From the NCBI GenBank assembly GCA_049515555.1, contig JBEKTY010000305.1, forward strand, positions 1 to 6,242: a stretch of 6,242 nt of DNA, written 5' to 3'. How positions within the stretch are numbered: position 1 is the first letter of the stretch; each line of letters opens with the position of its first letter. This document shows positions 4,140 to 6,242 of this stretch, in pieces. A program made the translations under genes and the position numbers. The notes under the pieces are model-generated. The model was not told where the DNA came from. It worked only from the letters and a program-made list of their open reading frames with translations, and ran no database searches. The DNA is from JBEKTY01 sp049515555 (GTDB lineage Bacteria; Planctomycetota; Planctomycetia; Pirellulales; Thermoguttaceae).

Positions 4140-5477
4140 ATGAGCCTCACACGCACGCGCCGGTTCTCTCTCGGCGGGCATCGTCGAACGATTGCCAATC
4201 GCATTTCCAACACGCGGCCCTCTGCCGCACACCGACGCAAACTTGGCTTTGAGACGCTCGAAGACCGCCGGTTGCTTTCGATCATCCATTATAATGGTGG
4301 TCCCTCGGGCACAGGCACGAGTTGGCAGAACCCGGCGAACTGGGTGGGCGGTGTCCTGCCCGGACCTGCCGACGATGTTGTCATTAACGCCGCCAGCGGC
4401 ATAACGATCGTCCACAGCAGCGGAAATAATTCAATCAAGAGCCTCGTGTCGGCCAACGCCCTCGCACTGTCCGGCGGGGCCTTGATTGTCGCTAACACAT
4501 TCGAGGTGGACAACACCTTCACGATAAACGGGGGAACGCTCTCTCATGCGACTATTCTGCCCGGCAGCGGGGGGCAGGCAGTCAAGTTCACCAATTCGGG
4601 CGGGACGTTGGACGGGGTGACGGCCGCCAGCGACCTAGACCTAGCGAGCAACAATGGGGTCAGCGTCCATATCGTTAATGGCTTGACCCTCAACAACAGC
4701 ACAGTGCGACTGGGCAACGCGGCAGGTTCGACCTACGGCGGGTTGTATTTCGACGGAGCGCAGACGCTGGGCGGGACGGGGGCCGTAGTGTTCGGCAAGA
4801 GCGGCAGCAACTTCCTGGACACATACAATACCCAAAACAACAATCCCAGCGCGGGGACGTTGACGATTGGCGCGGGGATCACGGTTCGGGGCAGCGCGGG
4901 AAACATCTCCAACGCCTACTATTCGGCCGGCGTAGTCAACCAGGGGACGATCGCTGCGGACGACAGCGGCGGAGCCAGCAGTTTTGCCTACGACACCGGC
5001 TTCACTAATAGTTGGACGGGCAGCACGGCAGACGCGATCGACACCTCGGGGGTTAGCAACCCGGCACCGGCGGTGGTCTATCAGACGTGGCGGTCGTATT
5101 ACGGCTTCAACTACGCGCTGGCAAACTTGACGCCGGGGGCGAGCTACACGGTGCGCCTGCACTTCGCCGAACCTTCCTACAGCAATGCGGGCCAGCGCGA
5201 GTTCAACGTGAGTATCAATGGGACGCAGGTGTTGACGGACTTCGATATTGTGGCTGCGGCTGGAGGCAAGGACAAGGCGGTGGTAGCGGCGTTCACGGCC
5301 ACGGCCGACAGCAATGGGCAGATCGCGGTCAATTTCAGTCAAGGGGCGGCGGACTATCCCCTGGTCAACGGTATCGAGGTCCTTTCCGGCAGCACGGCGG
5401 TACAGGCGGTCTCACAATCAGTCCCAGCACCTTCACCAACCAGGGAACGCTGCAAGCCAGCAATGGCGAGACCCTGA
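4140..5477 (+). CDS. Large planctomycete surface protein with malectin module, 5' part
   Basis: The first 445 codons of an exported, probably cell-surface protein. Residues 1-34 are basic; LGFETLEDRRLLS at 35-47 is the N-terminal motif shared by many large planctomycete exported proteins and takes the place of a classical signal peptide. W62 to I82 (W..PANW and GPADDVVI) begin a glycine/asparagine/threonine-rich region of autotransporter-like beta-helix repeats (about 90-280). A malectin-type carbohydrate-binding fold follows at about 282-415, with DTSGVSNPAPAVVYQTWR, YTVRLHFAEP, FDIVAAAGG and NGIEVLSG. From about residue 421 the frame is wrong: the last 25 or so residues read out of frame before the stop at 5475-5477, while the family-like sequence continues in frame +2 (see next entry). 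The ribosome binding site is uncertain: GGAG (4134-4137) is only two bases from the ATG, and AGCGGGG (4125-4131) is weak but better spaced. The less GC-rich 4085-4125 probably holds the promoter. Likely role: adhesion or polysaccharide binding at the cell surface. Confidence 0.85.
   Translation: MSLTRTRRFSLGGHRRTIANRISNTRPSAAHRRKLGFETLEDRRLLSIIHYNGGPSGTGTSWQNPANWVGGVLPGPADDVVINAASGITIVHSSGNNSIKSLVSANALALSGGALIVANTFEVDNTFTINGGTLSHATILPGSGGQAVKFTNSGGTLDGVTAASDLDLASNNGVSVHIVNGLTLNNSTVRLGNAAGSTYGGLYFDGAQTLGGTGAVVFGKSGSNFLDTYNTQNNNPSAGTLTIGAGITVRGSAGNISNAYYSAGVVNQGTIAADDSGGASSFAYDTGFTNSWTGSTADAIDTSGVSNPAPAVVYQTWRSYYGFNYALANLTPGASYTVRLHFAEPSYSNAGQREFNVSINGTQVLTDFDIVAAAGGKDKAVVAAFTATADSNGQIAVNFSQGAADYPLVNGIEVLSGSTAVQAVSQSVPAPSPTRERCKPAMARP
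4587..5034 (+). repeat. Module repeat, first copy (part whose partner is visible)
   Basis: This stretch aligns with 5798-6242 at an offset of 1211 bases, which becomes 1208 after a one-codon deletion in the second copy near 5905-5910. Over 267 aligned bases (4734-5000) I count 18 differences, about 93% identity. The module encodes a beta-helix-like block (SGGTLDGVTAASDLDL to GGLYFDGAQTLGGTGAVVFG) leading into the malectin domain. Weaker similarity at the protein level extends upstream to about 4527. Confidence 0.9.
4983..5384 (+). other. Malectin-type domain coding segment
   Basis: Encodes about 134 residues (282-415 of the surface protein) with the malectin/di-glucose-binding pattern: an aromatic- and glycine-rich entry (FAYDTGFTNSWTG), the conserved NPAP.VVYQTWR strand, YTVRLHFAEP, a FNVSINGTQVLTDFD strand, and the closing PLVNGIEVL. 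Malectin domains bind oligosaccharides, so this is the likely ligand-binding unit of the module. Confidence 0.8.
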
Positions 5478-6242
5478 ACGTCAACGGTGCGTGGACGAAC
5501 TCCTCGACGATTACGGCTATTGGTGCCACGCTGAACCTGGGCAACGGCAGCAGTGTTTGGAACAGCACCGGGAGTATTAGCGCTACCAATTCTACCTCTA
5601 CGGTGAACTTGGGCGGCCTGTTCACGCTGCCGGGTTTGGGTGTTTTCAACCGCACTGGTGGGACGGTCAACTTGACCGGGACCTTGGACAATACAGGCAC
5701 GATCCTGACGCTCAATGCGGCGACCGGTTCGTGGAACCTGGCGGGCGGCACACTGAAGAATGGCACGCTGAACGAATCGGGCGGCGCGGAGTTGGTCTTC
5801 ACCAACAGCAGCGGGACTTTGGACGGGGTGACGGCCAACAGCGACCTGGACTTGGCGACCAATAACAACGCCAACGTCCATATCGTGGATGGTCTGACGT
5901 TGAACGCCACGGCGCGGCTGGGCAACGCGGCCGGATCGACATACGGCGGGTTGTATTTCGATGGAGCGCAGACGCTGGGTGGGACGGGAGCGGTGGTATT
6001 CGGCAAGAGCGGCAGCAACTTCCTGGACACCTACAACACCCAAAACAACAATCCCAGTGCGGGGACGTTGACGATTGGTGCGGGGATCACGATTCGGGGC
6101 AGCGCGGGAAACATCTCCAGCGCCTACTATTCGGCCGGAGTGGTCAACCAGGGGACGATCGCGGCGGACGACAGCGGCGGCGTCAGCAGTTTTGCCTACG
6201 ACACTGGCTACAGCTACGGATGGACGGGAAGCACGGCCGACG
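5408..6242 (+). CDS. Same surface protein, continuation after frameshift; runs off window
   Basis: This is not a separate gene but the rest of the protein begun at 4140, read one base out of register. From GGT at 5408 it is open to the window end without a stop and begins GLTISPSTFTNQGTLQASNG. That is followed by beta-helix-like repeats (NLTGTLDNTGTILTL, GGTLKNGTLNESGG) and then a second copy of the module seen at 4587-5034. A second malectin domain has just begun (FAYDTGYSYGWTGSTAD) when the window ends. It has no start codon or ribosome binding site of its own. Adding one base in the GGCGG stretch around 5405-5409 would join the parts as ...TAVQGGLTIS. Against the first module, 18 of 89 aligned codons differ and 15 of those are silent, which shows that this frame is or was translated. 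Either the reference sequence has lost one base or the gene is recently broken. Confidence 0.85.
5798..6242 (+). repeat. Module repeat, second copy, cut by window end
   Basis: Second copy of the module at 4587-5034. Differences from the first copy fall mainly at third codon positions of the +2 frame; the amino-acid changes among the 89 codons compared are V to I, N to S and A to V. Divergence is concentrated at the start (VHIV region and one lost codon) and in the first residues of the malectin domain (FTNSW against YSYGW). The remaining malectin domain lies beyond the window. Confidence 0.9.

Noticed and set aside
4641..6043. Long minus-strand open frames (4641-5342, 5354-6043, 5365-6030)
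   Set aside because: They mirror the repetitive surface-protein gene. Silent third-position differences between the module copies support the plus-strand frame, so these are shadows.

Overview
The window most probably comes from a planctomycete (Pirellulales-like) chromosome. The main evidence is the large gene at the right end. Its product carries the N-terminal motif LGFETLEDRRLLS, followed by W..PANW/GPADDVVI and a malectin-type domain, a combination I associate with the large exported or surface proteins of that phylum. A 25-codon stub starting MPVSFRCSGCGG, which resembles the planctomycete zinc-ribbon leader, points the same way. The sequence is GC-rich overall, with a visibly less GC-rich island at about 1870-2450. 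Gene density is low, so this looks like an accessory or decaying interval.

Layout: 1-377 has no supportable gene. 378-1183 is a complete serine recombinase gene with its own plausible promoter and ribosome binding site. 1184-1820 has no convincing gene, only short repeats. 1821-1869 is a GC-rich inverted repeat lying where base composition changes. 1870-2501 is a compact expression unit: a leader hairpin, a 79-codon gene with a good ribosome binding site, a perfect 15-bp hairpin and an intrinsic terminator. 2505-2574 is a five-copy 14-bp minisatellite. 2580-4139 is a gene graveyard: a frameshifted C-terminal remnant of a DNA methyltransferase (minus strand), a cluster of hairpins including a 60-nt almost fully paired one, and the truncated zinc-ribbon stub. 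4140 to the window end is a large repeat-containing surface protein gene, interrupted by one apparent single-base deletion near 5405.

How the parts relate: I see no multi-gene pathway. The recombinase stands alone and could be the mobility function of a decayed element, but no attachment sites are identifiable. The surface protein is built from roughly 1.21-kb modules of beta-helix-like repeat plus malectin domain. The second module starts before the window ends, and its differences from the first are overwhelmingly synonymous. This shows that the reading frame after the apparent frameshift has been under protein-level selection. The candidates for undescribed biology are the 60-nt hairpin at 3866-3925 and the 79-codon gene with its paired 5' and 3' hairpins. 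Neither could be matched to a known family by eye.
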